This document shows positions 45,290 through 53,043 of a stretch of 64,000 nucleotides of DNA, piece after piece; position 1 is the stretch's first letter; every line of letters begins with the position of its first letter. A model generated the notes under the pieces. That model made no database searches. It was not told where the DNA came from and saw nothing but the letters and a program-made list of their open reading frames with translations. A program made the position numbers and the translations under genes. Source of the stretch: Pseudomonas sp. CROZ-RG-20F-R04-15 (GTDB taxonomy: Bacteria > Pseudomonadota > Gammaproteobacteria > Pseudomonadales > Pseudomonadaceae); NCBI RefSeq assembly GCF_022662375.1, contig NZ_JAKNQL010000013.1:86203-150202 (forward strand), given 5' to 3'.

Positions 45290-46629
45290 ATGAAAATAAC
45301 CCTGAAACGGTTGGCGTGCCTGGGTGCAAGTTTCACCAGCGCGCTCGCCATGGCCGATGCGGCCGGCCCGCCGGTGCTGTTAGCTGCGATTCCCCACGAC
45401 GTCACCGCCACCCCCCCTTCACTCTGGACAGCCTGCAAAACGATTTCGACGTGCTTTCGTGGCAGACGTTCGTCGCCCTGAACTGGCCCGCCAACGCTGA
45501 CGGCAGCGCCAACACCTCGGCGAAGATCGGCGCGCCGGGGCAGACGGTGTGGGAATCGTGGAAAGAGAGCTACGAGATTTTCCTGCCCCAAGGCCAGAAA
45601 CCGGTCGCCTGGAACCAGAAGGCGCCGCTACCCGCCGCCTGCCAAGGCAAGGGTGACCTGCCCGTACTGCAACAGATGGGCAAGGTTGCCGGTGTGCTCG
45701 ACGAGATCATCCAGCCGTTCAAGACCGGCCCACTGGTTGATCAGAGCGGCACCTACACGCGCAACGCGATCATGGTCAACCAGCCGATGTTCGATGACAT
45801 CGTCAACAATGGCCTGTACAGCAAGGAAGGCCAGCAAGCGTTCCTGAGCAAGGCCGACAACCACATCGCCTTCGCCTGCGGTTCGAAAGAGGCAAAGCAG
45901 GTCGGCGCGATCATGGTCAAGTCGGCCTGGAAAGTGCTCGATGGCAGTGACAAGCCGGGGGATTTCCACGCCGCCGACGCGCTGGTCTACACCCCCGGCA
46001 ACGCCGACCCGAACAAGGGCGCGGTGATCCCCGAGTCGTGCAGCAAGCAAAAGGTCGGGCTGGTCGGCCTGCACATCGTGCACAAGACCAAAGATGCGCC
46101 GCAGTGGGTGTGGTCGAGCTTCGAGCACGTGCGCAACGTGCCGGAAAAGACCACGCCGATCAACGATCGCAAAGGCCCCTACCTGTTCTACGACGCAAAT
46201 GCCAGCGACCGCCCGGTGAACGAACCGCCCGCGCAGCCGTGGGACCCGTCGAAGAAGGCCACGCCTTCGCAGATCGTGCGGGAAGTTCCGCTCACCGCCG
46301 CAACCCACCAGCTCAACGCACAGTGGCAAGGTGCGCTCAAGGGCACTGTGTGGGCCAACTACCAGTTGATCAGCACACAGTGGCCGACCGTACGCGCCGA
46401 TGACTGCCAAGTTCCATCGCCAACCAACCCGCTGGGCACGCCTGCGCCGAACTTCCTGGCCAACGCCACGCTGGAAACCTACAACCAGGGCACTACGCCG
46501 CAGGCTTCGTCCAGTTGCATGGAATGCCATAACAACGCGACCACCCGCGTGACCCAGTCACCGCGCACCAGCTTCGCCGATTTCACCTTCCTGCTTGAAC
46601 GTGCCCAATCCACCGGCGCCAAGGAGTGA
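45290..46629 (+). CDS. Cytochrome c subunit of a GMC dehydrogenase, frameshifted at a C7 tract
   Basis: Two frames are needed. From the ATG (GAGGAG upstream) a clear signal peptide is read (KRLACLGASFTSALAMADA), followed by PHDVTATPP. The mature protein (FTLDSLQNDFDVLSWQTFVA onward, about 400 residues) continues in the next frame, and the two meet at seven Cs. One extra C would join them. The mature part ends with a single haem site CMECH near the C terminus. A c-type cytochrome must be exported, so the signal peptide belongs to it; a GTG in the mature frame would give no export signal. It is the first gene of the operon with the small subunit and the GMC flavoprotein. As it stands the gene is off or relies on slippage, unless the base call is wrong. 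Confidence 0.7.
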
Positions 46630-46633
46630 TGCC

Positions 46634-47257
46634 ATGAGCGACCCGAACCTGAAGAACTTCATCGACCTGTCCGCCACGCTCACCGGCCTTGCGGCCGACA
46701 AGCTCGCGCCGCGCGTCGACCCGATCAACCTGCCTCCGCTGTTCTTCGCCACTGCCCAGCAAGGGATGGGCACCGTAGCGTTCAGCAACCTGCTGGAGCT
46801 GTACGCCAGCCTCAAGAACCAGTCAGATCAGCAGATTGCCAGCCTCAAGGGCCAATCAGATCAGAAAATCGCCGACCTCAAGGGTCAATCAGATCAGCAA
46901 ATCGCCAGCCTCAAGAGCCAGGCAGACCAGCAAATTGCCAGCCTCAAGAGCCAACTAGATCAAAAAAACGCGAGTGCCATACTCGGCCATTCGGATCAGC
47001 AGATCGCCCAAGGCGCCCGCTCGATCATGAAGCTGTGGCTGCTCGGCAGCTGGTACCAGCCTTATGACCAAGGCAACGCCCACAAGGATGCCGTCCGTGT
47101 GGTCTCCGACCAGGCCTACAAGGAAAGCTGGGCGTGGAAGATCGCCCAGTCCCACCCCATGGGCTACAGCCAGTACCATTTCGGCTACTGGGCCGAAGAG
47201 CCACCGACCCTCAAGCAATTCACCGGTGTCGACGCCAAGGAAGGGAAGCAGCCATGA
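46634..47257 (+). CDS. Small subunit of a membrane-bound FAD sugar dehydrogenase (FAD-SLDH-like) with coiled-coil repeat insert
   Basis: A 207-residue protein. Its start (FIDLSATLTGL) and end (RSIMKLWLLGSWY; HPMGYSQYHFGYWAEEPP) resemble the small subunits of membrane-bound sorbitol/fructose/glucose dehydrogenases (FAD-SLDH type). Between them, residues about 60-114 are five near-identical 11-residue units of type LKxQSDQQIAS, which predict a rod-like coiled coil and are not part of the usual family. AAGGAG overlaps the upstream stop codon, and the stop overlaps the next start (ATGA). No classical signal peptide is seen; related small subunits are exported together with the large subunit by Tat. 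Confidence 0.68.
   Translation: MSDPNLKNFIDLSATLTGLAADKLAPRVDPINLPPLFFATAQQGMGTVAFSNLLELYASLKNQSDQQIASLKGQSDQKIADLKGQSDQQIASLKSQADQQIASLKSQLDQKNASAILGHSDQQIAQGARSIMKLWLLGSWYQPYDQGNAHKDAVRVVSDQAYKESWAWKIAQSHPMGYSQYHFGYWAEEPPTLKQFTGVDAKEGKQP
46811..46975 (+). repeat. Five 33-bp tandem repeats encoding 11-residue coiled-coil units
   Basis: Five 33-base units of the type CTCAAGGGCCAATCAGATCA... follow each other in frame, differing by a few bases. They encode LKNQSDQQIAS, LKGQSDQKIAD, LKGQSDQQIAS, LKSQADQQIAS and LKSQLDQKNAS. The period of 11 (hendecad) gives a continuous hydrophobic stripe. Copy number may vary between strains. Confidence 0.9.
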
Positions 47258-49512
47258 GCAATCTACAAACCCAGAACATCGAAACCGCCGATGTGATTGT
47301 CGTGGGCGCCGGTATGGCCGGCAGCGTCATGGCCTACCAGTTAGGTCTGGCTGGCTTGAAAGTTCTGGTGCTCGAGTCGGGCCCGGCGATTCCGCCTAAC
47401 CGCAGCGAGTACCTGGAGCGCTTCTACACCGCCGTGCTCAAGTCGCCGGAGTCGCCATACCCCCCCGAGCAGTCCGAGCAGACTCCGGCCAAGCAGTTCG
47501 CGCCACGAGCGACCATTCAGGACCTGATTACGGCCGGCAGCACAGACAAGGACAAGGCGCAGAAGAGCTATTTGGTGCAGCAGGGCAAGCAGCTGTTCGC
47601 CAGTACCTACGAGCGAGTAGGCGGCGGCACTATGTGGCACTGGATGGGCACGGCCCTGCGCCTGCTGCCCAACGACTTTCGCATGCAGAGCGTGTACAAG
47701 GTCGGAGTGGACTGGCCGATCAGCTACGACGACCTGCAGACCGCCTACTGCCGCGCCGAGGAAGAGATGGGCGTGTCCGCCGATGTCGCCTCGCAGTCCT
47801 ACCTGGGCGTGACCTTCCCCAAAGGCTACGAATACAGCATGCACGGCATCCCCCCGTCGCTGGTTGACCAAGGCCTGAGCAAAAACGTCACGGGCAAGGT
47901 GTACCAGAGCCCGGAGAAGGCGCCCGACGGCAAGCCGTACCCGGGTGTCACTCTCAACGTCCGGCAGACCCCGGCCGGGCGCAACTCGCAGAACGACAAC
48001 GGCCGCCGGGTGTGCGCCGGCAACACCAGCTGCACGCCGATCTGCCCGATCCAGGCCAAGTATGACGCCACCGTGACCATGGCCAAGGCGCTGGATACCG
48101 GCAACGTGCGCATCCTCTATCAGAGTGTGGCGAGCAGGGTGAAGGTCGATGCCAGCGGCGTTACCGGTATCGAGTACATCCAGTACCAGAACGACGGCAC
48201 GCGCCAGAACGGCGAGGCTCAGGGTAAACGCTACGTGATCGCCGCCCACGCGATCGAAACGCCGAAACTGCTGCTCAACTCGGTCAGCCCGGACAGCCCC
48301 CACGGCGTCGCCAACAACAGCTTGCAGGTCGGCCTGGGGTTGTCCGACCACCCGGTGTACCTGGCTTGGGGCCTGATGCCCGAAGGCAAGCCGTTGTTCC
48401 CGTTCCGCGGGCCACTGTCCACCTCGGGGATCGAGGACATGCGCGATGGCCCGTTCCGCAGCCAGCGCGCCGCCTGGCGTATCGAGATCGGCAACGAGGG
48501 CTGGAACTGGTCGGCGAATGATCCGTACAACACGGTCTGCGATTTCATCGACGGCAGCAACAACGGCGGCGCTAACCCCAAGAATCTGGCGTTGTCCGGC
48601 GAGGCACTGGTGCGGCAGCTCAACAGCGTGCTGACCCGCCAGTTCCGCCTGGGATTCCTGGTCGAGCAGTTGGAGAAAGACCCAGACAAGGCGATCTGCC
48701 GGGTGGAGCCGTCCAAGACGCTCACCGATGGCTTGGGCCTGCCTCGGCCGCAGATCACCTACGAATTATCCGAATACACCATGGAGGGTTTCAAGCAGGC
48801 GCGCCTGGCCGCCACGCATATCATCACCAAACTGATGTGCGCCACCGAGCTGACCAAATTCGCGGCCAAGGTGGAGCCGGCACCGCAGACGGTGTTCGAG
48901 TATCACGGCGAACAATATCCTTTCTTCGGCGCCGGCCACCTGATGGGCACTTACCGCATGGGCACGGACAGCAAGAAGTCGGTAGTAAACAAGGACCAGC
49001 GCAGTTGGGACCACCCCAATCTCTTCCTGGTTGGTGCCGGCGTATTCCCCACCACCGGCACCGCCAACCCGACCTTGACCATCACCGCGCTGACCTTTCA
49101 GGCCGCTGACGTAATCGCCAGTGATCTGCTCAAGCATACCGTGCAGGTGCAGGCCGACCAGGCCTGGCAGGGCACCGGCGTGCAAGTCAACGGGCAGAGC
49201 TGGCAACTGGCGGTTTGCACTGGTGGGCAGTGGACGGCCAACCCGGCGACAGGCATGGTCAGCGCGGCGGGCAATCCAAGGTTGATCGCCAAGCCCGGGT
49301 ATACCTTGCCCGGTCAACTGGAAGGGGCGTTGATTGGGCGTATCGGCAGCAGCGGCGTACCGTTCCTGGTCGGCAACCAAGCGCAACTGCCGCGTGGCCA
49401 GCAGGGCGAGTTGCAATTGTGCATCAATGACGACCTGGACAGGCGTTACGGGGCTGGCGTGAGCGATAACCAAGGCAGCCTGTCGGTGGAGGTGCGTTTC
49501 GGGGCGGTGTAG
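47254..49512 (+). CDS. GMC-family FAD dehydrogenase with 3Fe-4S cluster motif and C-terminal LecA-like lectin domain
   Basis: A 752-residue flavoprotein. The FAD-binding Rossmann loop is VIVVGAGMAGSVMAYQLGLA near residue 15, and the C-terminal GMC block has GHLMGTYRMG and the catalytic-side TTGTANPTLTITAL. Cys254, Cys260 and Cys264 (C-x5-C-x3-C) match the 3Fe-4S ligands of the Burkholderia glucose dehydrogenase type, which pass electrons to a cytochrome c. After the GMC fold ends (about residue 630) there are ~115 extra residues that read like the Pseudomonas galactophilic lectin LecA (PA-IL): GALIGRIGSSGVPFLVGN and NQGSLSVEV line up with GALVMKIGNSG and NSGSFSVNI. It is the third gene, coupled by ATGA to the small subunit. 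The substrate is probably a sugar or sugar alcohol. Confidence 0.82.
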   Translation: MSNLQTQNIETADVIVVGAGMAGSVMAYQLGLAGLKVLVLESGPAIPPNRSEYLERFYTAVLKSPESPYPPEQSEQTPAKQFAPRATIQDLITAGSTDKDKAQKSYLVQQGKQLFASTYERVGGGTMWHWMGTALRLLPNDFRMQSVYKVGVDWPISYDDLQTAYCRAEEEMGVSADVASQSYLGVTFPKGYEYSMHGIPPSLVDQGLSKNVTGKVYQSPEKAPDGKPYPGVTLNVRQTPAGRNSQNDNGRRVCAGNTSCTPICPIQAKYDATVTMAKALDTGNVRILYQSVASRVKVDASGVTGIEYIQYQNDGTRQNGEAQGKRYVIAAHAIETPKLLLNSVSPDSPHGVANNSLQVGLGLSDHPVYLAWGLMPEGKPLFPFRGPLSTSGIEDMRDGPFRSQRAAWRIEIGNEGWNWSANDPYNTVCDFIDGSNNGGANPKNLALSGEALVRQLNSVLTRQFRLGFLVEQLEKDPDKAICRVEPSKTLTDGLGLPRPQITYELSEYTMEGFKQARLAATHIITKLMCATELTKFAAKVEPAPQTVFEYHGEQYPFFGAGHLMGTYRMGTDSKKSVVNKDQRSWDHPNLFLVGAGVFPTTGTANPTLTITALTFQAADVIASDLLKHTVQVQADQAWQGTGVQVNGQSWQLAVCTGGQWTANPATGMVSAAGNPRLIAKPGYTLPGQLEGALIGRIGSSGVPFLVGNQAQLPRGQQGELQLCINDDLDRRYGAGVSDNQGSLSVEVRFGAV

Positions 49513-49524
49513 GCCCTGTCATAC

Positions 49525-49567
49525 CAACCCCACAGTGCTGCGGCTATGCCGCAGTAATGTGGGGTTG
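49525..49567 (+). terminator. Large two-stage hairpin after the GMC dehydrogenase operon
   Basis: Outer arms CAACCCCACA / TGTGGGGTTG enclose inner arms CTGCGGC / GCCGCAG around TAT. It follows the stop of the flavoprotein gene by about a dozen bases. A run of T is absent (CTCTCTC follows), so termination relies on stem stability. Confidence 0.7.
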
Positions 49568-49615
49568 CTCTCTCTGGCCAGGTGAATCAATAACTCTTAA
49601 AGCTGCTTCATATCG

Positions 49616-50332
49616 CTATTTCCCACCGAGACTCCCTCCCCCATCGACGCTGATCACCTGGCCCGTTACGAAGGATGCCCCCTCGCTCAGCAGGAAGGTA
49701 ATCAGCGAGGCCACTTCTGATGGCGTGCCCAGTCTTTGCATCGGAATCGTGGACAGTATCTGACGCTCACCCTCGCTTCCCACGGGTCGGTTTTTTCGCA
49801 AAAGCTCGGTGTCTATAGGGCCCGGTGCGACTGCATTGACCGTAATGCCAGTGGGCGCCAACTCAAGTGCCCACGTGCGCGTGATACCCACCAATGCGCT
49901 TTTTGCGGCAGCGTAAGCGGTTCTGTCCCGGGCTCCAAAAATGGCACGGCTGCAGACATTCACGATGCGTCCTGCAGACGATCGCTTCAGAGACGGCAAG
50001 CAAGCTTGGGTGATTTGTACCGAGGCTCTGACATTCAGGTCAAAAACTTTCTGGAGTGTTTCAAGTTCCAGCGTTTCCAGACTTTGTGGAGACGCAACAC
50101 CTGCGTTATTGACGACGGCATCAATAGAGGTCCGCTCCAGGAGTTTCTCAAGCATTTCCCTCGTTTGCTGAGCATCGCTTAAATCACAGAGCAACAGCTT
50201 CCCGGGAAAATCATCAACCGGATGCCTGGCAATGCCGACCACATTCCAGCCTGCCTGATACAACTGAGTACTGAGTGCAAAACCGATTCCTTTGGTGGCA
50301 CCAGTGACCAGTGCCGTTCGGCTGTTGTTCAT
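49616..50332 (-). CDS. Short-chain dehydrogenase/reductase (FabG-like)
   Basis: A 238-residue classical SDR. The cofactor loop is VTGATKGIGFAL, with VVNNAGVASP, the catalytic Ser in NVCSRAIFG and the Tyr/Lys pair in AYAAAKSALVG, then AVAPGPIDTELL and a VISVDGG end. It uses NAD(P)H to reduce a ketone or oxidise an alcohol; substrate unknown. The ATG follows AGAGGG; the open upstream extension is rejected. It lies downstream of, and in the same direction as, the epoxide-hydrolase-like gene. Confidence 0.87.
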   Translation of the reverse strand: MNNSRTALVTGATKGIGFALSTQLYQAGWNVVGIARHPVDDFPGKLLLCDLSDAQQTREMLEKLLERTSIDAVVNNAGVASPQSLETLELETLQKVFDLNVRASVQITQACLPSLKRSSAGRIVNVCSRAIFGARDRTAYAAAKSALVGITRTWALELAPTGITVNAVAPGPIDTELLRKNRPVGSEGERQILSTIPMQRLGTPSEVASLITFLLSEGASFVTGQVISVDGGGSLGGK

Positions 50333-50507
50333 GGTTACCCTCTCATCTTCCCACGCCAGACCTTTTGATAACACTTTCAGAACCCTATCCGACAGACAGG
50401 CTTTTCTTGGTATTCGAGACACGATCTCGAGGCGGCTCGTCCAACAGCCGTTTATATTCCCGGCCAAATCGATGGGCGCTTTCATCGAAGCTGGCTACGC
50501 CAAGGCA

Positions 50508-51524
50508 TCAAAGCTTTTTGCTTTGAAGCCAGTTATCAATGGCAATCACGAGTTCTGACTTGCACTCCAGCGGCAGCCAGTGCGCGCCTGGCAGGCTCGT
50601 TATGGTGAGGTCTGCACAAGCCGCCCGCATCGGGTCGCCCAATCGATTGCCCTTGATGTTGTTCATCTGATCGTAGTCGCCGTTCACGAACAGCACAGGC
50701 AATGACAACCTGCCGCCATCCGGCGCGCGACGAGCGTAGGCGATGTTGGCGTCATCGTTTAGATACCATGCGCAGGGAGAGCGGAAGCCTCGCTCCTCGA
50801 ATGCCTGCACCAGTACGGAGAAGTCCGTCACTGGCCAGAGCGCCAGATCAGGCTGCGTAGGCGGCGCACGATGACTGACGCCGAACCGCCCTCCTTTGCG
50901 TGTCACTTCGGCATTCGACGCGATCTGGCCAATATTCTCCGGGTCTCCACGTCGATAAATCGAAGCCAGCGATGCCGCTTTGTCCGCGTCCAGATCAGCG
51001 ACGGCGGATGCGAAGTGCGTGTTGTAGTAGCGGTAATAGTCCCATTGACCATCAGGATACTGATTGGCTGGATAGATCGCCCGATCAACCAGTGGAATCA
51101 GCGTCGACAATGCGTTCGTGTCGGGGAAATACGGCACGGAAATCAGCACCACGCCGCGACTGCGCTGTGGTTCATGAGCCACCAATTCACCGGCCACAAC
51201 ACTGCCCCAATCGTGGCCAACCCAGACAGCGGGCTTGCCGTCGAGATGATCATGAAGTTCGGCCATGTCCGCCACGATTTTTTCCATCGTATATTCACCG
51301 GTGGATTCTGGCGCGGCAGAACGGCCATAGCCGCGCATATCCGGTGCAACGCAGTGCCAGCCTTTTGCAGCGAACGCTTCCATCTGCGCGCGCCAGACCA
51401 GGCTAATCTCCGGCCAACCATGCAGGAACATCATCAGCGGCCCGTCGTCTGGCCCGGACTCCAAGTAATGCGTCGTATGGCGCGAGGTACTGAAAATGCG
51501 TGAGGTCAGCGTGAGTGTGGACAT
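50508..51524 (-). CDS. Alpha/beta hydrolase, epoxide hydrolase-like
   Basis: A 338-residue alpha/beta hydrolase. The oxyanion motif HGWPE is at residue 35, the nucleophile is Asp105 in VGHDWGS and the catalytic His lies in GAHWLPLE near the C terminus. Asp as nucleophile plus HGWPE is typical of epoxide hydrolases and haloalkane dehalogenases. The sequence DMRGYGRSAAP supports the epoxide hydrolase branch. It lies upstream of the SDR gene, with about 175 bp between. Confidence 0.85.
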   Translation of the reverse strand: MSTLTLTSRIFSTSRHTTHYLESGPDDGPLMMFLHGWPEISLVWRAQMEAFAAKGWHCVAPDMRGYGRSAAPESTGEYTMEKIVADMAELHDHLDGKPAVWVGHDWGSVVAGELVAHEPQRSRGVVLISVPYFPDTNALSTLIPLVDRAIYPANQYPDGQWDYYRYYNTHFASAVADLDADKAASLASIYRRGDPENIGQIASNAEVTRKGGRFGVSHRAPPTQPDLALWPVTDFSVLVQAFEERGFRSPCAWYLNDDANIAYARRAPDGGRLSLPVLFVNGDYDQMNNIKGNRLGDPMRAACADLTITSLPGAHWLPLECKSELVIAIDNWLQSKKL

Positions 51525-51554
51525 GAGACTCCCCTGCTTGATTTTTGCTTGTCG

Positions 51555-51734
51555 TTAAGGGAAGCAATCGGCCAATAGCTGCCTGTCGTCCCAAGCCGAA
51601 TCAAGCCTTCCTTCTTCAATCAGATCAAGCAGAAAGCTGGCATATGTGCGCGAGACCTCACCAAATGACACATTTGCGCCGATTAACGCGCTTTCCAGTT
51701 TGTCAAACTTTCCACACTCAAAATCATCTTTCAC
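51555..51734 (-). CDS. Small hypothetical protein (59 aa)
   Basis: A short open frame from GTG (KDDFECGKFDKLESALIGAN..., ending in RQLLADCFP) with a weak GGGA upstream. The charged, helix-forming sequence with SFGEVSRTYASFLLDLIEEG looks like real protein rather than chance. No family is recognised. It could be the tail of a longer gene, since an in-frame stop lies just before it. Confidence 0.35.
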   Translation of the reverse strand: MKDDFECGKFDKLESALIGANVSFGEVSRTYASFLLDLIEEGRLDSAWDDRQLLADCFP

Positions 51735-51799
51735 TTTATTGTCCCACTTCTACGCCGATTCTGGCCTAATACAGGCGAGGGAAAGACAGTATTGCGTCC

Positions 51800-52527
51800 G
51801 TGACGTCGTTTGAAAGCTTGGACTGATCGTCATGCGAGGATCAAACTTATAACGAAATTTTTATTTAGCACTTACGTAATACAGTCCTGACTATACCTTC
51901 TGCGCGCACATATCTGTATATGTTCACTCAGCACGCAGCGCCTATCGAGGCTCTTTCTTCCCAGATTCACGAATACGCCGCGAGCGCAAAGCCGTAAGAT
52001 AATTGAATAACGCTATAAATTTTCTTCTCCATCAGTTTAGATGGCGAGTATCAGCAAAACAGCTCAGCTATCACTCCCTAATTCGCAAATGCAGGATCCG
52101 AGTTACGGTACTGCCTCTCAATTGGCCAGAGAGCGACAAAGAAATTCTTCCTTTGTTCTTGATTAGACTCAAGCAATCCCGACATCAAGGCTTTATCAAG
52201 ATAGGAAAACATGGTCTGAAATTTTTCAGAGGAAATCCCACGTAGTGCAACTTTCTCAATCAAATTGCGTAAAAAACTCGCATAACAACGTACCAATTTA
52301 TTTAATCGATACACCAGCGGCAAGCAGATTCTCCTCTAGAATTCAATTTCTTGAATTTCTTTCTGATCGCTCATTCACTCACCTCTGCACACACAGCGCT
52401 TACCCATAAATTGAGCGCACGACAGACAAAATCTGATTGGTTACCACCATCTATACAGTCCTAGATTGCAGCACCCTCGGAGTGCTGCGCGTCTACTGTC
52501 GGAACAACTAAACAAAAACTGATAACT
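51800..52527. other. AT-rich stretch with decayed coding remnants next to the Rhs island
   Basis: About 730 bp with clearly lower GC than the rest of the window. A minus-strand open frame of 81 codons (52078-52323, TTG start, LNKLVRCYASFLRNLIEKV) is visible but has no ribosome-binding site of note and no recognisable family. Its YASFL.NLIE piece recalls YASFLLDLIE of the small frame at 51555. The stretch looks like a remnant of earlier toxin-immunity cassettes, but this is a guess. Confidence 0.5.
52468..52488 (-). terminator. Hairpin downstream of the rhs1 immunity gene
   Basis: Perfect 7-bp arms GCAGCAC / GTGCTGC around a 7-base loop lie about 40 bases after the end of the immunity gene on the minus strand. 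No T run follows on that strand, so the call as terminator is tentative. Confidence 0.4.
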
Positions 52528-53043
52528 CTACCCAAAATCTTTTTTCGGGACTGCATAAATCCTAATGATATCTTCGCCGCATGCAGAGTCATAAAATCTG
52601 CTTTCATAAAAATCGAAAAGCGCCTTGCTACCCAACTTATCAAAACAATCTTTTACCTCCTTCATTTCCTGAGAGGTAACTCCACCACTATTTTCTTTGA
52701 GCTTATCCAGAAAACCGACTGAAGCTGGCGTTGGATAGACAAAGATATTTGGAATAATTACATCTTGATCATCCAGGCTGTCAAAATCGGTAAAGGTTAT
52801 GGCGTAGAAATTTAGCGTACCCGCCGGCCCCATTACCCTTATCAAATTCATCAAAAAAATAGCAGCCCCAGCCAGAACTGCGGAAACCCTTTCGTTGCTC
52901 ATCTCTTTTTTTAAAAAGTCCAACCGCTTGTATCTAGACACAAGTGGTATTTCCTCGAAGCTTTCATAGCTCTCAAAGAATACAGCCATATCATTATACG
53001 GCTCTTTACTTATTATCTTGCTATAAATCTCAGCCAACTTCAT
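52528..53043 (-). CDS. Putative immunity protein for the Rhs1 toxin
   Basis: A 171-residue acidic, cytoplasmic-looking protein without recognised domain (KEPYNDMAVFFESYESFEEI; VMGPAGTLNFYAITFTDFDS). Its ATG follows the rhs1 stop with no gap (TAA then ATG), exactly where the cognate immunity gene is found in Rhs loci. The lower GC content and lack of similarity to its neighbours fit a horizontally exchanged tip-immunity cassette. The function is inferred from position only. Confidence 0.65.
   Translation of the reverse strand: MKLAEIYSKIISKEPYNDMAVFFESYESFEEIPLVSRYKRLDFLKKEMSNERVSAVLAGAAIFLMNLIRVMGPAGTLNFYAITFTDFDSLDDQDVIIPNIFVYPTPASVGFLDKLKENSGGVTSQEMKEVKDCFDKLGSKALFDFYESRFYDSACGEDIIRIYAVPKKDFG

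Noticed and set aside
45628..46530. 300-codon minus-strand frame opposite the cytochrome subunit
   Set aside because: It is the complement of the haem protein and lacks any motif.
46811..46975. Minisatellite unrelated to coding
   Set aside because: The 33-bp period is a multiple of three, stays in frame through the whole gene, and encodes a regular 11-residue pattern, so it is part of the protein.
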